Source: Chionis minor (taxonomy: Eukaryota; Chordata; Aves; Charadriiformes; Chionididae). Taken from it: a stretch of 64,000 nucleotides of DNA. The stretch lies in assembly GCA_013398295.1 (NCBI GenBank), contig VZSF01008212.1, forward strand, positions 248,001 through 312,000, read 5' to 3'. Under the pieces are notes generated by a model. That model was not told the DNA's origin. It made no database searches and saw only the letters and a list, made by a program, of their open reading frames with translations. The position numbers and the translations under genes were made by a program. Every line of letters starts with the position of its first letter. Position 1 is the first letter of the stretch. Shown here one piece after another: positions 39,001-52,300 of this stretch.

Positions 39001-42000
39001 AATTGTCACCAGAGAGAGGAAACTCCCTACCTGTTTGTCAACACCTATAACCAGATCTGGCTCTATAATCTGCATTATTTCAGGTCTGCACAGGAAACCG
39101 GGACGGACGCAATCCAACATTTATAATTGTCTTGTGTTCTCATCTCTACTGCTCAAGCAGAAGAGGTTTACACACTTGTTTCTGAATAGAGACCTTGAAA
39201 GCTCACATGAAATGATACATTACTTATTTTTAAAGCTATCTTTAATGTTATCCTATTGGTATTATAAGGATTATATAAAACAAGATGCAGCTATTGTTGG
39301 TACAGAACATTTTCCTGCTGCAAGGCCACACATACAGAATAGATAAATGTGTAATGACAGATCTTAAAACATACATCTGTTTCCTGCAACAGCTTGAAAA
39401 GTTTGCTCAAGACAGACTGAAGATTGTCAAGTGAAAGAGTACTGAATTTCCAGGTAGACCAGGAAGTTTCTCCATTTTAAGAAAGCAAAGAAAAGTGGAT
39501 TTTTTCTCACAAAAACTTCAGTCTTCCTCTCCTAAGCATGCAGGACAACATCTTTGCCTAGCAAATCAAGGGCAGAAATTAACGTTCCTCAGTGAGTTCT
39601 ACGGGGTCTGAATTTCATTCTCAAATGTTTGACATTGGTATAGCTCAAGTGAAGTCAAGCCTTGGACTACCTTACATTTTGGGCTTATTAGATCTCTGTT
39701 TCTATTTTTCCCCTTGGATGTAATCAAAGGAAAGAGCCAAGCACAACTTCCCGCCCACAGTCTCTACTTTGGCTAGCACACTGTCATCTCAAAGTGCAAT
39801 GCTTTCCCTAACCCCCATGAATCCGATTAAGTTTTGCTGATGCCAGAAACTGGATTGTTGTTTATCTTCTAATGAGTACTTTGCATTATACTTTCTCTCA
39901 TGTTTGCTGGAAGTGCACAATGGGCTTGTCTTCTGGAGTCCCTGCAGTTCAGGTAAACACGCTCAAGTTAGCCTTGATGTAGCTAATTCCCTGTTGACAG
40001 CTACAGTAGTGTGGAGTTCAGCACAGCAAAACCCTGAAGCTCTTACCTAGCTCCTTGATCAGGTTTTACTTCGCACACCGTGGCTTCACAGCTGGTAGGA
40101 TCCAGGCTAGTTATTTTAATATACCTCAAATACATTTATCCAAGCTGCATAGAAAAACATCCCATATTTGTCTTAAGAACCTTAGCAAACCTCCTTGAAA
40201 CAGCAGGCTGCTTGGCTAATAGAGTAGGAATAAGCCCAAACCATTGTCAGAAGAACGTAAATTCTAATGGTTATGTTTCTACTTTCACACCGAATTTGAT
40301 TTTAAAGTTCTTACTGATATTGGACTATGTGAATCAGCAGCTATGCTTTGTTTCAAACCTCATCTACATTGGGCAAATGTACCGTGACAACAACACAACA
40401 ATCTCCAGTGAAACACCACACCACACTAGAGTTTCCTGTGTGTCTACATCTGATGAAATTAAACTGGTGTTAGCAAGGTAGGACATCTAGCTTTTACTGT
40501 TCCTGTTTCTGTTAGTTCTTTACCAAGACTGAAACTTCATTGCTCTTTATTGCAAATAACCTAAGAGATAAGAAAAACCCCTTATTTAAAAAAAAATCTA
40601 CTCTAACCGTATTCTTTTTTTTTTTAAAAAAGAAAGGTGTCCTACACACTGGAAAACAGCAGTGAAAACAGTGCTATAACATCACTGAAGAAAGATTCTC
40701 TACTCAGAAATTTATCTTCTACTAATAATCTCTGACAGGTTTTTTGCTCTTTCCTGGCTGACCTCTACTACTGAGTAGCGGCTTGCATTCATCAGCCATG
40801 CCAGGACCTGGGATGGGGAATTGATCAAGGTTAAAACTAACTTCCCTTTTTTTTTGTGGGTTTTCTGTAGTCGTGCTCAGTTGCTGGATTTGTTCAATGT
40901 ATGGCTGTACAGACACTTCTTCTGGTATAATAGCAGGGAGAGTATGGGGCGGAACAAACAGCTGGTCGGGCAGGGCTGGTTCCTTTTCTCAGTACCATAG
41001 ATCATGTCAGGTCAAACGGCCCACAGAACTGTAGTTATTGTTGCTTTCCAGTTTGTCTTACACAACCAAAATTAAATTCTAAACAGCAAAGTCCCAGTAA
41101 GCTTTTCATTTAGCTGTTATAATGGTAAGAGGTACGCATATACACACACGTATATATTGGAATACACTTCAAAAAATGCTGAAGTGAGAGCTTCTAAATA
41201 GCAACTAAAACAGCACCTTTACTACAAGACTTGCTTAAAAGTGAAAATATCAAGAGCCATCCTCCAACAGTTTATACAAAAGTAAGCAACTTGCCCAACT
41301 TGCATGCAAATTCTTGGAAGGAACAAGAACCTAAGGAAAGTAAAATGGTCAAAAACTTCATCCCATAATGTTCTTCTAATGGACAATCATGTAAAAACCA
41401 CTTGATGATTTTAAATGAGAACTAAAAGACATTAGTCACTCAGGAACTTGTTTTGCATCCATGACATGTACTGCCAAGAAAAGCTACTCAGTCACCAATA
41501 AGCTATTAATAAATTGTGATTCTTCTCCTGATTCTCAGTATTTCTTCCAAGGGACACTCAACGTAAGACATCTCTAAGACATAATAAGGCACTCCTAAAC
41601 TTAGGTATCCAAACATATTTTGACATTACCTTTTACTTTTTTGGCGTTGCTTCAGGTTTCATTTTGGACAGTACAGATTGCCTTCTTTGTTACATGTAGG
41701 ACAGAAATTGAGGATTCGTGAACCTCAGTATATACGATGGGTTCTCTTTTTGTGGCATTATAGATATTGTATTGAACATCTGATGCATAGTGCTACTAGT
41801 AAAATCTCAGTCAGAATGCAGAGATGTAAATGCATGATTCATTTCACAAAAAATTTACTCCATGAGCAAAATGAAGCACTGAATGTTTGGAATCAAAAAC
41901 TGGAAGAGATATCTATGGGCCATAATATTCTTTCCAGTTCTGGTCCTGAAAATTTTTTACCACCTCTGATAACAATTTGGCAGTTACAATGCTTTCAGCC

Positions 42001-45000
42001 AGTGAAGCCAGAGCTGAACCGTGAGCTTTGTGGTGCAACTTCAAAACACCTGTCACACCCTCATTGAATTGTGCCGCGTAGAGTCAACAAGGGTTACAGA
42101 ATAAATTCCTCTAAATGATTTGACAGGTGATGTTTGAAGATCTGGCAAAAAAGGAAAAAAAGCACAAGCACTTTTCAAGTGCATAAGACTATTGTCCTGT
42201 TTTCTCTCCTTTCTTCCACCTGTCACTTCTCTCAGAGTTTAAAGCTGGGGCTGAATGAGCATATCACCTGTTTGCTTGCTCAGGAATGCCTTTTCAAACC
42301 ACGGATATAAAAACAGGAGAAATAGTCACTCAAAGCTTCAGGAAATAAATGTCCAAGTTTTTGCTGGAAAATCCAGTATGGTTTCATTCAGACTTATTTT
42401 CTAGTTATTGCATATATAAGCTTCCCACAGCATGACTTCTAAATCATAGCACCATCAGAGATAACTATTTAAGCAGAAGTCATAAAACATTCTCTATGAA
42501 TTACTTGTTGCTTACAGAATGTACCAGCAAGCAACCTTGGGAAGCAGCAGCAATTCTAGTGTAATAAGGAACTCAACAACCCAGGTCTGTACCAGTGCAG
42601 CAGCCTCGACCCTACCTAGTATACCAAAATTGTATACCAACAAAATCAGTGCCCTCTCCATTGACAGCAATAAATTATTATGAAAATAGAAAATACAAAA
42701 TAATGAGAATTATGAAAATAGAAAACAATGATGCAAACACAAACTCGGTCAGGACACAGGGAATAGTACTCCTTCTGTTCTAAAATGTACTTTAAGAACA
42801 GGTGCACAAGTTTAATGACTTGATTTTATCCATGGCAGAAAATTACTCTACAGCACTCTGTGTCAGAACCTTTGATCAAACCAGCGCCAGAAGGTGATCC
42901 TTTACTGAGGCTCCATTCATAGTTCCTACAGCATGGACAGGAGGTGCAGAAATATTCTTAATTTGAGGAATGACAACATGTCTGTAAAACTGTCTGGTTT
43001 AAAAGCTTCACCCAGGCTTTCTGGGATAAAACTTGGGGGTTTTTTTTCATGAGACGATAAACAACTATTATATTTAGACCAGCTTGTGTTCATTAGCTAA
43101 TGTCCAGCTGTGAGATGTGCTGAACTTCAGCACTAAACAGTCATTAGCTGAACATAATTTGGTGCTTTACAAACACTGAGTAAATAGAATAATGTTTATC
43201 ACACATCTTCCACTAAAACGTAGGAAATACTGTTTTCCATTTTTTCGGAGGACTGAGGTCAGAAACAACTTGTACAATATGCCAGGACAGAGAAGATCAA
43301 CCTACAAGAATGCACTGGCTGAAACTATCTGTCTTGTCAAATGCAGGTTAATAAACATCCACAACTAAAACTTGAGAAAGAAAACAAACTAAGGTTGAAA
43401 GAAGCAGGGGAGTTGTTTCAATGACAGACATTTCCTCTTCACAAACCATAAATTAAGTCTTCATTAAAGTAGTTGGAAATAGTCTTGATCATACTGTGTA
43501 AATAATGTACAAAGTTTAAAATTACTTTTGTAATGTCAGCACCTTTCCTGTGGGACTGGATCAGGTTGCAAAGAAACCACTTTTATCCCGGGTTTAAACA
43601 GCAGGTAACTGAAATTTAAAAGATTATGACATGCTAAATAGCTTTATTTTAGTACTCAGTCTTCCTGCTTTCAGCAATGTATTTTTTTATTTTAATCAAA
43701 GTGTCTCTAAAACATCTTGGCAATGACCTAGCTATAAATGAAATAAAAAAATCTGGAATTAAATGTAAATTCTCATATATTCTGCTCTGTTCTTTATTAC
43801 ATTCACAAAACACAGTGGAGGAGTCCAGCAATTCTGGATAGTCAGAATTAATTAGGTAAATTGTTGTCTGTAGGGAAAAAAAAACCAACAAAAATACAAG
43901 CTGAAAGCAGCTTTGGTATTCTTGTAAAACTGTCTAGAAACAGATAGTTATTATGACTGGAAAAGAGAATGTGTAGAAAAATGTTAAAAAATGCATCCCA
44001 GTGATATTCAGGCTAAGGACCTAGGGACATAACTAAGGAATTTAATGAACCACAAGCAATTACTCTTGAAAATTCAAGGCTGTGGAGATTCCTTAAAAGT
44101 AACCCTAGAGTCTACACTCAAAGCTTGGAAAAGGGAGATGATGGCAACTAACCACGTAGCAGCCACTTTATTACACTCTCAAATAAAGGATAGGAGCCTG
44201 TATTGTGCCACACAAAAAATTAGGAGAAGGCAGCCTTCAGTGCACAGCTTCCCAGAGGCCCATTCCCATGGACTGGAGCCAGTCTTCGGTTCTACTCAGA
44301 GAGGTGCAGCCACACAGCCACATCTAGACCTCCACGTTGGCCTGAGTTTGAATTCACTTTCATCCCAAATGTTCTGATCATCAATGTTATTTTTACATTG
44401 CCATGTTATCCAGTTCTAGTTCAGTGCACATCAACTGGATCTCCAAGACCAGGATACCCAAGTGTAGGGAAGAGCCACAGAGGACTCAGGCACATACACC
44501 TAAGGTGGAAGAAAGCAGTAAAGGAGAGATAATTTTGTAGAGCTAATAAATATAAGGAGACAAGTGGAGCTATAAGACCAACAGATTTCCTACAGAAGCC
44601 CAAGGTAAGCAGAAGCCAAGTCTTAGCAGTGTGTGGTAGAGAAGATGCCACCCAGGCTCTTCTCTCCATCGCAATCACGGACCTCAGCTAGGCCCTACAT
44701 AACTGACTTCACTTCTTAGAGCAAGGTAGAAGTTGTCCTTCTTTCTGTGTTTCTGCTGAAGCTTTCTTAATCCTTGCACTCATTTTAAGCAATGAAACAA
44801 AGAGAAAACAAAGGAAATTCAGAGAAGAACTGAAATGATTTGCAACAGGCATATGAAGAATTTTATAAGAAAATAATACATTTGGCAACTGTGGAAGAGA
44901 AATTAAAGCTATGCTCACGTAGAAAGCATCTATATAAAGACAATGCAAATGAACTGCTTATCATGTAAGTAATACAGGTCAGTAGGTTAAGTGAAGAAAT

Positions 45001-46992
45001 TACATATTTAGGGAACATCAGTCAGGGATGACTCTGACAGGCAGATATCGGCAGTTTGGAAAGGAACATCCTCATTTTTGACCTGGAACAATCCAAGTGA
45101 GGCTCAGAAATGTGCTTGGAAACACGAAAGATGTCAGGAAGCACCATCTACTCATCTCGGCATTGTGTCCAGCTGAACAGAGCCCCCACTGCTTCAAGGC
45201 AAGTTTTAATCACTGTTGGCACAATAGTATTGCAACAATAAAACTGTGAGATTTTAAAGAGTCTTGAGTATCTTTTCCTTCCAAAGAAAAAGAAGGTCTC
45301 TCAAATGAACACTGAATTGCGGACTCATTCTGTATACATACATGTAAATAGTTTATTCTCTTGTATTAATTTCAATTCAACCACAGTGAAATTCTCATGA
45401 AATACCCCTGTTCTTGCAGCACTTCATCTCCATGTCTTGCATATTGAAAAATTTCAGATTAATCTAAATAGGGGACAATTTTGAATTTGACGTTACTTGA
45501 GCAACAATGTGCTATGTTAAGTCCAAGTCCAGCCAGCAATAAAAGTTTGCTTTTAATGGAATCACATGAAATAAAATTACTGCTTTTATCTCTAGCACTT
45601 GAGTTTTGTCTTTTAATTTAAAAAAAAATGTGTCAAAAATATTAATTTGCTTTGGATGAAGTGTGGAATAGATCAGGCAATGAAGATGCAGTGTATGTCA
45701 CAGCAAGGAGAGGTTTGGGGAGGAAAATCCTGTCACTGCATGAGTAGTTCTCATTACAGCAGATTAATTTGTCTTAATAGCATAATGAAACCTCTGCTGT
45801 AGCATCTCTTACTGCAGCTTTTCCCTGACCATGCCTCCTGCACCAGCTTTCCTCTTGCAGTCATATACAGCATTTTGTACACATATTTAACTCTATGAAG
45901 TCCTAAGACACCACCATAGGCATCACTACAGGTATCTAAGTAATTATCACTGCTCAGGGAGCACATATGCATTTTTAAGTACTAGGACACCTTTAAGCAC
46001 CACAACAATATGGTGTAAATTTTAAGTATTGAATTATGAAAGTTGAATGGCTCATCTCATCTGATCCAGTAAAAATTATTAATGAAACATATTTTTATTC
46101 CCTAGTTATCTCTGCTATTGATCTGCACTGAAAATCAAATTTTGTAATCAATTTGTATTACTAAACCCTTCTGATTTTATGTAGAAATGTGAGTTTTTAT
46201 TCTGATTAAATAAATATACCGTGCAATTTTACGTAAAACACAATTAACATCGCTATTTACACACATAACAAGACAATTACCAGACTATGTCCTGCAGCTA
46301 ATTCTGATCATTCATAAACACAATTTCAGTCTTAATCTGTGAAGACTTTTTAACGGTGCACATCTGCCCCCTTGTGCCAGTTTTACATGACTGTCTTTTT
46401 TATTGCTAAGGGAACTAATGAACTCTGGCTCACCCAGTCCTGTAAGGCTGTTTTAAAAGTTCACATGCATGTATTTTGGTATTTTGCTCCTTAGCTTCCT
46501 TTTCGGTGTACATTAAAAAAGAAGAAAAGAGATAATGTTGTACATCTCCATCTCAGCTTCTGGACATTTTTTTTAAATGCAGATAGATTTAGAAAAATGG
46601 GGGTAAGTATGTTACTATCAGTGGTATGTGTATCAGGAGGATTACAGCAAATAACTGTGGTCAGTGGCAGTTTCCTAATGTCTTCACTGCACCAGGTGAA
46701 GAGACTTTTTCTCCCATCACAGCAGGAAACTGTCCAAATAAAAGAAGAAACAAGAGGAAGCTTGCTCTGTACTTCAACGGGAAAGAAAAGAAGAAACTAT
46801 GAAGGCAGATTTTCATGGTAAAACCTACCATGCTTGGAAAATGGCAGGCCAAGGGAGGCATCAAGTGCTTTTAAGGATAATTTGATTAGAAGCAAAAAAT
46901 TTAAATTTTACTCCAGGAATGCTCCTTTTGTTCCTCCAGGTTTTGTAGTTGGCCTGGAGACTGTGAAAAATGTTTGTCACAACTGCTCTTGT
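36067..46992. other. Gene desert DNA, about 10.9 kb
   Basis: No gene supported. The largest ORFs are 133 codons (40080-40481, plus) and 129 codons (41678-42067, plus). Neither has a recognisable domain, and both fall within what this length of AT-rich DNA can give by chance. Short A/T runs lie at about 38043-38053 and 40614-40630, a mixed CA/TA run at about 41140-41158, and the duplicated A-rich unit near 42676 is listed separately. Confidence 0.6.
42676..42728. repeat. Duplicated TTATGAAAATAGAAAA unit
   Basis: A 16-17 base A-rich unit (ATTATGAAAATAGAAAA) occurs twice about 33 bases apart, near 42676 and 42709, separated by related A-rich sequence. It looks like a small slipped or duplicated low-complexity segment. 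Confidence 0.75.
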
Positions 46993-47634
46993 ATCATAGA
47001 ATCATGGAATAATTTGAGTTGAAAGGGACCTTTAAGGGCCACCTAGTCCAAACTCCCCTGCAATGAGCCGGGACATCTTCAGCTAGATCAAGTTTCTCAG
47101 AGCCCCATCCAATCTGACCCTGAATGTTTCCAGGGATGTAAAAAATTTCTTCCTTATATCTAGACTAAATCTTACCTCTTTTAGTTTAAAGCCATCACCC
47201 CTTGTCCTATCACTACAGTGAAAGTTTGTCCCTGTCTTCCCTGTAGGCCCCCTTTAAGTACTGAAAGACTGCAATAAGGTCTCCCTGGAGCCTTCTTTTC
47301 TCCAGACTGAACAACCCCAACTCTCTCAGTCTGTCCTCATAGCAGAGGTGCTCCATCCCTCTGACCATTTTTGTGGCCCTCCTCTGGACTCATTCCAACA
47401 GGTCCATGCCGATCCTGAGGGCTCCAAAGCTGGATGCATTTCTTCAGGTGGGGTCTCACCAGAGTGGAGTAGAGGGGCAGAATCACATCCCTTAATCTGC
47501 TGGCCACACTTCTTTTGATGCAGTCCAGGATACGGTTGGCTTTCTGGGCTGCAAGCACACATTGTCAGCTCATGCTGAGTTTTTCATCCACTAATACACC
47601 CAAGTCCTTCTTGGCCGGGCTGCTCTCAATCCCT

Positions 47635-47991
47635 TCATCCCCCAGCCTGTATTGATACTGGGAGTTGCCCCAAACCACTCATGAGGTTCACACAGGCCCA
47701 CTTCTCGAGCCTGTCCAGGTCCCTCTGAATGGCATTCCATCCCTCAGGTGTGTCAACCACACCACTCAGCTTGGTGTCGTCTGCAAACTTGCTGAGGGTG
47801 CACTCGATCCCACTGTCTATGTCATTGATGAATGTATTGAACAGTACTGGTCCTAATACAGACCCTTGAGGGACACCACTTGTCACTGATTGCCATCTGG
47901 ACATTGAGCCAAAGCTCTCCAATTTAAAGAGAAGGATGTTGTGGGACACCATTTCAAAGGCCTTACAGAAGTCCAGGTAGACAACATCCAT
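47635..47991 (-). pseudogene. CR1 reverse transcriptase palm fragment
   Basis: This 118-codon open stretch lies inside the CR1 element. Seen: the motif A region YLDFCKAFE (residues 5-13), motif [12 protein letters not shown] (38-48) and motif C FADDTKL (69-75). These are the catalytic signatures of a non-LTR reverse transcriptase. The usual Asp closing KAFD is Glu here, and about 25 residues normally found between motif A and motif B are absent, so the palm could not fold normally. The first Met is just an internal codon of the former ORF2. It is a dead fragment, not a gene. Confidence 0.9.
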
Positions 47992-48212
47992 TGTCTTCCC
48001 TTGTCCACTGATGTAGTCACTCCATCACAGAAAGCCACTATGTTGGTCAGGCAGGACTTGTGCTTGGTGAAGCCATGCTGGCTGCCTCGAGTCACCTCTC
48101 TGTCTTCCATGTGCCTTAGCATAACTTCTAGGAAGATCTGTTCCATGATCTTCCCAGGCACAAAGGTGAGGCTGACAAGTTGGCAGTTCCCAGGGTCTTC
48201 CTTTCTTGGCAA
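47883..48212 (-). pseudogene. CR1 reverse transcriptase fingers fragment
   Basis: An open stretch in a different frame from the palm fragment it overlaps. It reads like the N-terminal RT region of CR1 ORF2: a DPGN..LVSLT motif, then PGKIMEQI (residues 14-21), SQHGF (43-47) and KSCLTN (51-56), ending in DKGR before the frame drifts. The adjoining motif A continues in the neighbouring frame at 47991, which shows a frameshift at the join. It belongs to the same dead insertion. Confidence 0.88.
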
Positions 48213-48310
48213 CTACATCAGCCGATTCCCTTAGGACTCCGGGATGCATCTCGTAAGGTCCCCATAGATTTCTCTATGTCCAGGTTCCTCAGGTTGTCAC
48301 GAACCTTCTT

Positions 48311-48592
48311 TTACAGCATAAGGGACTTTTCTCCCCCAGTCCTTGCCTTTTGGTCCTCTTGAGAGGTCTGGGGAAAGAGGTTGCCAGTGAAGACTGAGGC
48401 AAAAAGGTTGTTGAGTACCTTAGCTTTCTCCTCCATTGTTACCAGTTTGCAAGTCTTGCTCATTGCAGGGTAGGCTTTCTTTGAACTTCCTTTTCTGGCT
48501 GGCACACCTGTAGTAGACCTTCTTATTAACCTTTGCATCCCTTGCCACAGCTCCAGCTGTGCCTTGGCCTTCCTGATCCCATCCCTACACAA
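48311..48592 (-). pseudogene. CR1 ORF2 linker between endonuclease and RT
   Basis: A 93-codon open stretch on the minus strand upstream of the RT fingers. It begins RDGIRKAKAQLEL (residues 3-15) and later has KAKVLNNLFASVFTGN (57-72), both recognisable as the CR1 ORF2 segment between the endonuclease and the reverse transcriptase. Many intervening codons look altered, and the stretch stops before reaching the RT, where a family segment is deleted near 48220. Confidence 0.85.
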
Positions 48593-49110
48593 CGCGGAAG
48601 CATCCTTATACTCTTCCCAAGGATTCCTGTCCCTGCTTCCACTGCCTGTACATCTCTTTCTTGCTCTCTAGTTTGACCAGCAGGTCTCGACTCAGCCATA
48701 CTGGTCTCTTGCCCTCTTTTCCTGATTTCTTACACTCGGGGACTGAGAGCTCTTGCACTCTATGGAAAGCATCCTTAAAGATCTGCCAGCTCTGTTCTGC
48801 TCCCTTGTCCCTGAGCAGTTTCTCATGGAGTCCTATTGACTAACTCCTTGAAGAGCTGGAAGTTTGCTTTCCTAAAATTCAGGGTCCTGACTTCACTCTT
48901 CCTCTGACTCATGTCTGAGGACTATGAACTCCCCCAGTGCATGATCACTAAAGACCAGGCTGCCTCCAATCTTGACATTACCAATTAGAACACTTGGCGT
49001 TGGTCACTATCAGGTCCAGCATCATATCTCTTCTGGTGGGGCTCTCTTACCTAGCTGAAGAAGTTATTTATTGAGAAGTTATAGCTACTCTGTGGAAAAA
49101 GTGCTTAAAC

Positions 49111-49398
49111 ATCCACCACCCTTTCCTGCCCTTCATGAGCAGGAGTGAGTGGTGGCGCTCCGTTCCTGGCCAACTCGGTCTATTGCAGCCCACTGGGGTA
49201 CCGCTGGCACTGCGGCTCCTCCTGCCTCCCACAAGTCTGTATCCCCTCCCAGCACATTGGCTTCACTGCCTCCATAGCTGCACTCCCACCTCCAGATAAC
49301 ACAATCCTGTGGTCCCTCCCGCCACAGCTACTGCTCCACTGCCTGAGATAAAAATACGTCACAAAGAGCAACTTACAGGGGAAAAAAAAAAAAAAAAA
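49111..49398. other. GC-rich block and A-tract next to the CR1
   Basis: Positions 49141-49345 are clearly richer in G and C than anything around them, including the CR1 tail, and I could not match them to the CR1 family. They are followed by a run of A residues (about 49382-49398) and then TTTAAAAAGG. Possible readings are a diverged 5' part of the CR1, an unrelated older repeat into which CR1 inserted, or unique DNA. ORFs on both strands here are short and unrecognised. Confidence 0.4.
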
Positions 49399-52300
49399 TT
49401 TAAAAAGGAGGGCTCAGAAATCTGCCAGTACTGAGACGATGCTGAATGGTGGGGCTTAGCTACAGGTTTTGAGAAAAGCGCCCACAAGGTCACCCACTCA
49501 AAGTGGCTTGCCCCAAAGAGGTTTGCACTCAGGATCTGCTGCCACCAGCAGAGGTGAGGAACCACCAGCTCGTCAGGGGCAAAATCTCCCACTTCCTTGG
49601 AGCTTTGTGAGGAGCACTCATAACTTAACAAAGTTGGGACATAAAATTAGGATTTGGCCGTCACTTTTTACAGGTGGCCCTTTTCTGCTTGACAATTCCC
49701 TATCTGTTGAAGACCAACATGAGCATTCTCCCACCCATTCCACACAACATGATTTAAAAATGACCCATGACATGTGTCCAGCCACAAAGGACATACTGAG
49801 TCAGAGCTATATGCTATATATTGCCTCTTCACAGTTTCTTGACAGCAGGTAGGAAATGCTGAAGCCAAAAACAGCTCTCAAATATCTCCAAGCTGAAGCA
49901 CCTCCCCTGGGATGGCAAAGGCACTCATCCATCCCTACTCACGTTTCACAGCCCTGAATGCATTGCTGAGGGTGTATCTCAGCCCTATTACAAAAACTCA
50001 AGAAGAAATCGTCTTTCAGAGCATGACTAGGGGACCTATTTAGCTCTTTTTTAATCCAGTAACTCAAATCCTCATCCAGGATTTGCTTGTTCTTCTCAGC
50101 GTCGAAGGGTTTTTGAATAAGTATCTTGTTCAAGAATAACTAACTGCCAAACCATGGAGAATTCAGAACTGAAATCCGTTTCACTGATGATGTCCCATTT
50201 CATATAGCCTAATTAAAAATTCCTTAGACTAAGGAGCTGGAAAAAGAGTCAACATAGCTCTAGACTTGTTGTTAGATACTTGGTTCAAGAGTAAACAAAA
50301 TTTTTATGACCCTTAATTCAGTGAACATTTCACCATTTATAATTAAGTCATTAAAGGATGACGACTGATTTCTTAAAGTACATTGGAATGTGAAAACGTT
50401 GAGTGAAATTTCCAACATCACTCTGTAACCAATCCTCACTATTTCAGATGTGATTTAAAAATCCCACTTGTCTCATCTTTTTGGTTCTGAACATAAATAT
50501 ATTATAAAACCTGCCTCTTCAACCTTGTTTTTGCCTCAGCTGAACACACAGCATGATACAGACAAGAAATACAGCAGACTAAGAAACCTTAGTCTGGCCT
50601 AAGAAACAACGTCCAGTTACTCTGAGACGATCCATGGTTTCACAACGTTGCCTTCCGAAACCAGGCAAAACTGCCCAGTCCTGTATGGAAGCCTTTACTG
50701 CATACTTGTACAGAATTCAAGTGACAAAAAGCTTTTTATAATAAAACTAATGCACAGACTAGTAAGCTTCTTCCACTTACCTTATTAAGCTGTGAAGCTC
50801 TAGTCCAGTTGTAGGTTCCTTGTGGTCATCAGGGTTAAAGCACATAGCAATAAGACATGAAAAGTTTGTTGTTTTTTAACCCCCAAAAAAGTATGCTTCT
50901 CAGGCAGGATTCATATAAACCTAGACCAGCACTAGACCAGCAGTATTTAGAGAAGGAAAATTTTTTAGGGGACAGGACTGCGTGTGTTTCATGGATCATG
51001 TGTTCAACTTAAGGGACAAATTAACTTGATTGTGACCAATGAACATGCCCCTGTTTTGAGTCATTTTGTACCAGCTCAGATCAAAGTTCTGGCCTTCTTG
51101 TAGGAGGGCGAGTACATTCCTGCACATATCCTTGATCTTTGAGAACCAGTTTGGCAGTGTGGGGAAAAAGAAGAAAGGCTTGAAATAGTAAAACATACAT
51201 CTCTCAACTGGCAGAAGGCCCTCAAATGAACACATCTGAAGTATTCTTCTGGCTCGTGCATCATATCATGAGAAGCAGAAAAAAAAAAAAAAGACCAACA
51301 CCAACAAAAACATAAGCAGCAACTAGTCAAAACAACATCTAAATTCAATCTGTCCAAAAGCAGCTGCAGCTGGTTGCTTGATAGCATCCAGAAAATAAAG
51401 CAAGTTGCAAAGTTGCAACTTTACTGATCTCACAGAGCACTGGCGTCATAGTGGTGGCTACTGATTTCCAAGGAGTGATGAGCTGAGAAAGCTCTCACAG
51501 GAGTCTATGCTAGGTGCTCGCCCTAAAATCAGGAGTGTAGCTGTTGTCACTGGAGCACAAGCCTTTCCTTTCATACTAACCACAGCTGCGCAACAGAACA
51601 TCACGGCCAGTGGCATTTGGACAAGGAATACGTTACTCATTTTGATACGTTGCTTGAGGGTGGAATAAAGGGCCCTTGGAATGTAGGATATTTCACAGAT
51701 GTTATTTGGCATAGCAATGAAAAATTGTATGAAGAGAAAGTTATTTGAAGCATGCCAAAATTTGTGTTCTTGTTCCCTTCTCGCAAAGGTAACTGCCACA
51801 AGGAATGCAACGTTGATAGTACAGCAGAGTAAAATAATTTTAGTGCATTTTGAGGCCCAACAGAAAATGCAGAGGACCAAAGTAAAAGTTCATTTAAGTA
51901 ACTTCAAGATTTGAAAGCCTAACTGTAAAATGTTGTCTTCCATGATCTCACCCCTGCCCTTGTACCTGTTCTTCCATTCAAGATTAATTTAACAGCACAC
52001 TAAGTCATGCTGTAAGGAGCAGAGCTTTCCCATTACTGTTTTGAAAAAGTTAGAAGAAGGAAAGATAAAGGTTGGAAGTGTAGGATGCTGAATGTCAATC
52101 CAAATGCCTGACATTCAGCCTGCTTGTTTACTCCACCTTGCACGTGGTTTGTCGAAACTATCCAATTCACTTTCTCCACCTCTGTGTTGATCGAGGAATT
52201 GGTAAGATGCACAGGTAATTAGCTGATTATAAGTAGCTGTCATTTAATTCTTGTATTTGTTTTCAACTGCTGGAGTAGAGACGAAAATGACAGTCTCTTG

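Larger units (their letters stand above)
46993..49110 (-). mobile_element. CR1 LINE, 5'-truncated and decayed, minus strand
   Basis: The element's 3' end is at the left: two ATTCTATG-type octamers (46993-47008 on the minus strand) and no poly(A), as in avian CR1. The usual CR1 tail precedes it. Reading right to left, fragments of ORF2 follow: an endonuclease-to-RT linker (48592-48311), the RT fingers (48212-47883), then the palm (47991-47635). The palm retains YLDF at residues 5-8, [11 protein letters not shown] at 38-48 and FADD at 69-72 (47787-47776). The chain is broken across frames. Compared with the family as I know it, segments are missing between motif A and SGVPQG (near 47905), near 47677, and near 48220. 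It cannot move on its own. The conserved region fades at about 49110; a full-length CR1 would continue with endonuclease and ORF1. Confidence 0.93.

Noticed and set aside
40080..40481. 133-codon plus-strand ORF followed near its end by an AGGTAG donor-like sequence
   Set aside because: No recognisable domain. A lone GT after an ORF is not evidence of an exon, and the length is within chance expectation.
41678..42067. 129-codon plus-strand ORF
   Set aside because: The composition is not protein-like for any family I recognise. Flanking splice signals are not convincing.
47326..47562. Two overlapping minus-strand ORFs with LDCIKRSVASRL-like sequence
   Set aside because: They are the C-terminal end of CR1 ORF2 and its out-of-frame shadow, already covered by the CR1 entry, not separate genes.
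51458..51880. Hydrophobic Cys-rich 140-codon minus-strand ORF, faintly reminiscent of part of an olfactory receptor
   Set aside because: The similarity is limited to a few scattered residues and lacks the diagnostic MAYDRY-type motif. Hydrophobic ORFs are common when A-rich DNA is read from the opposite strand.
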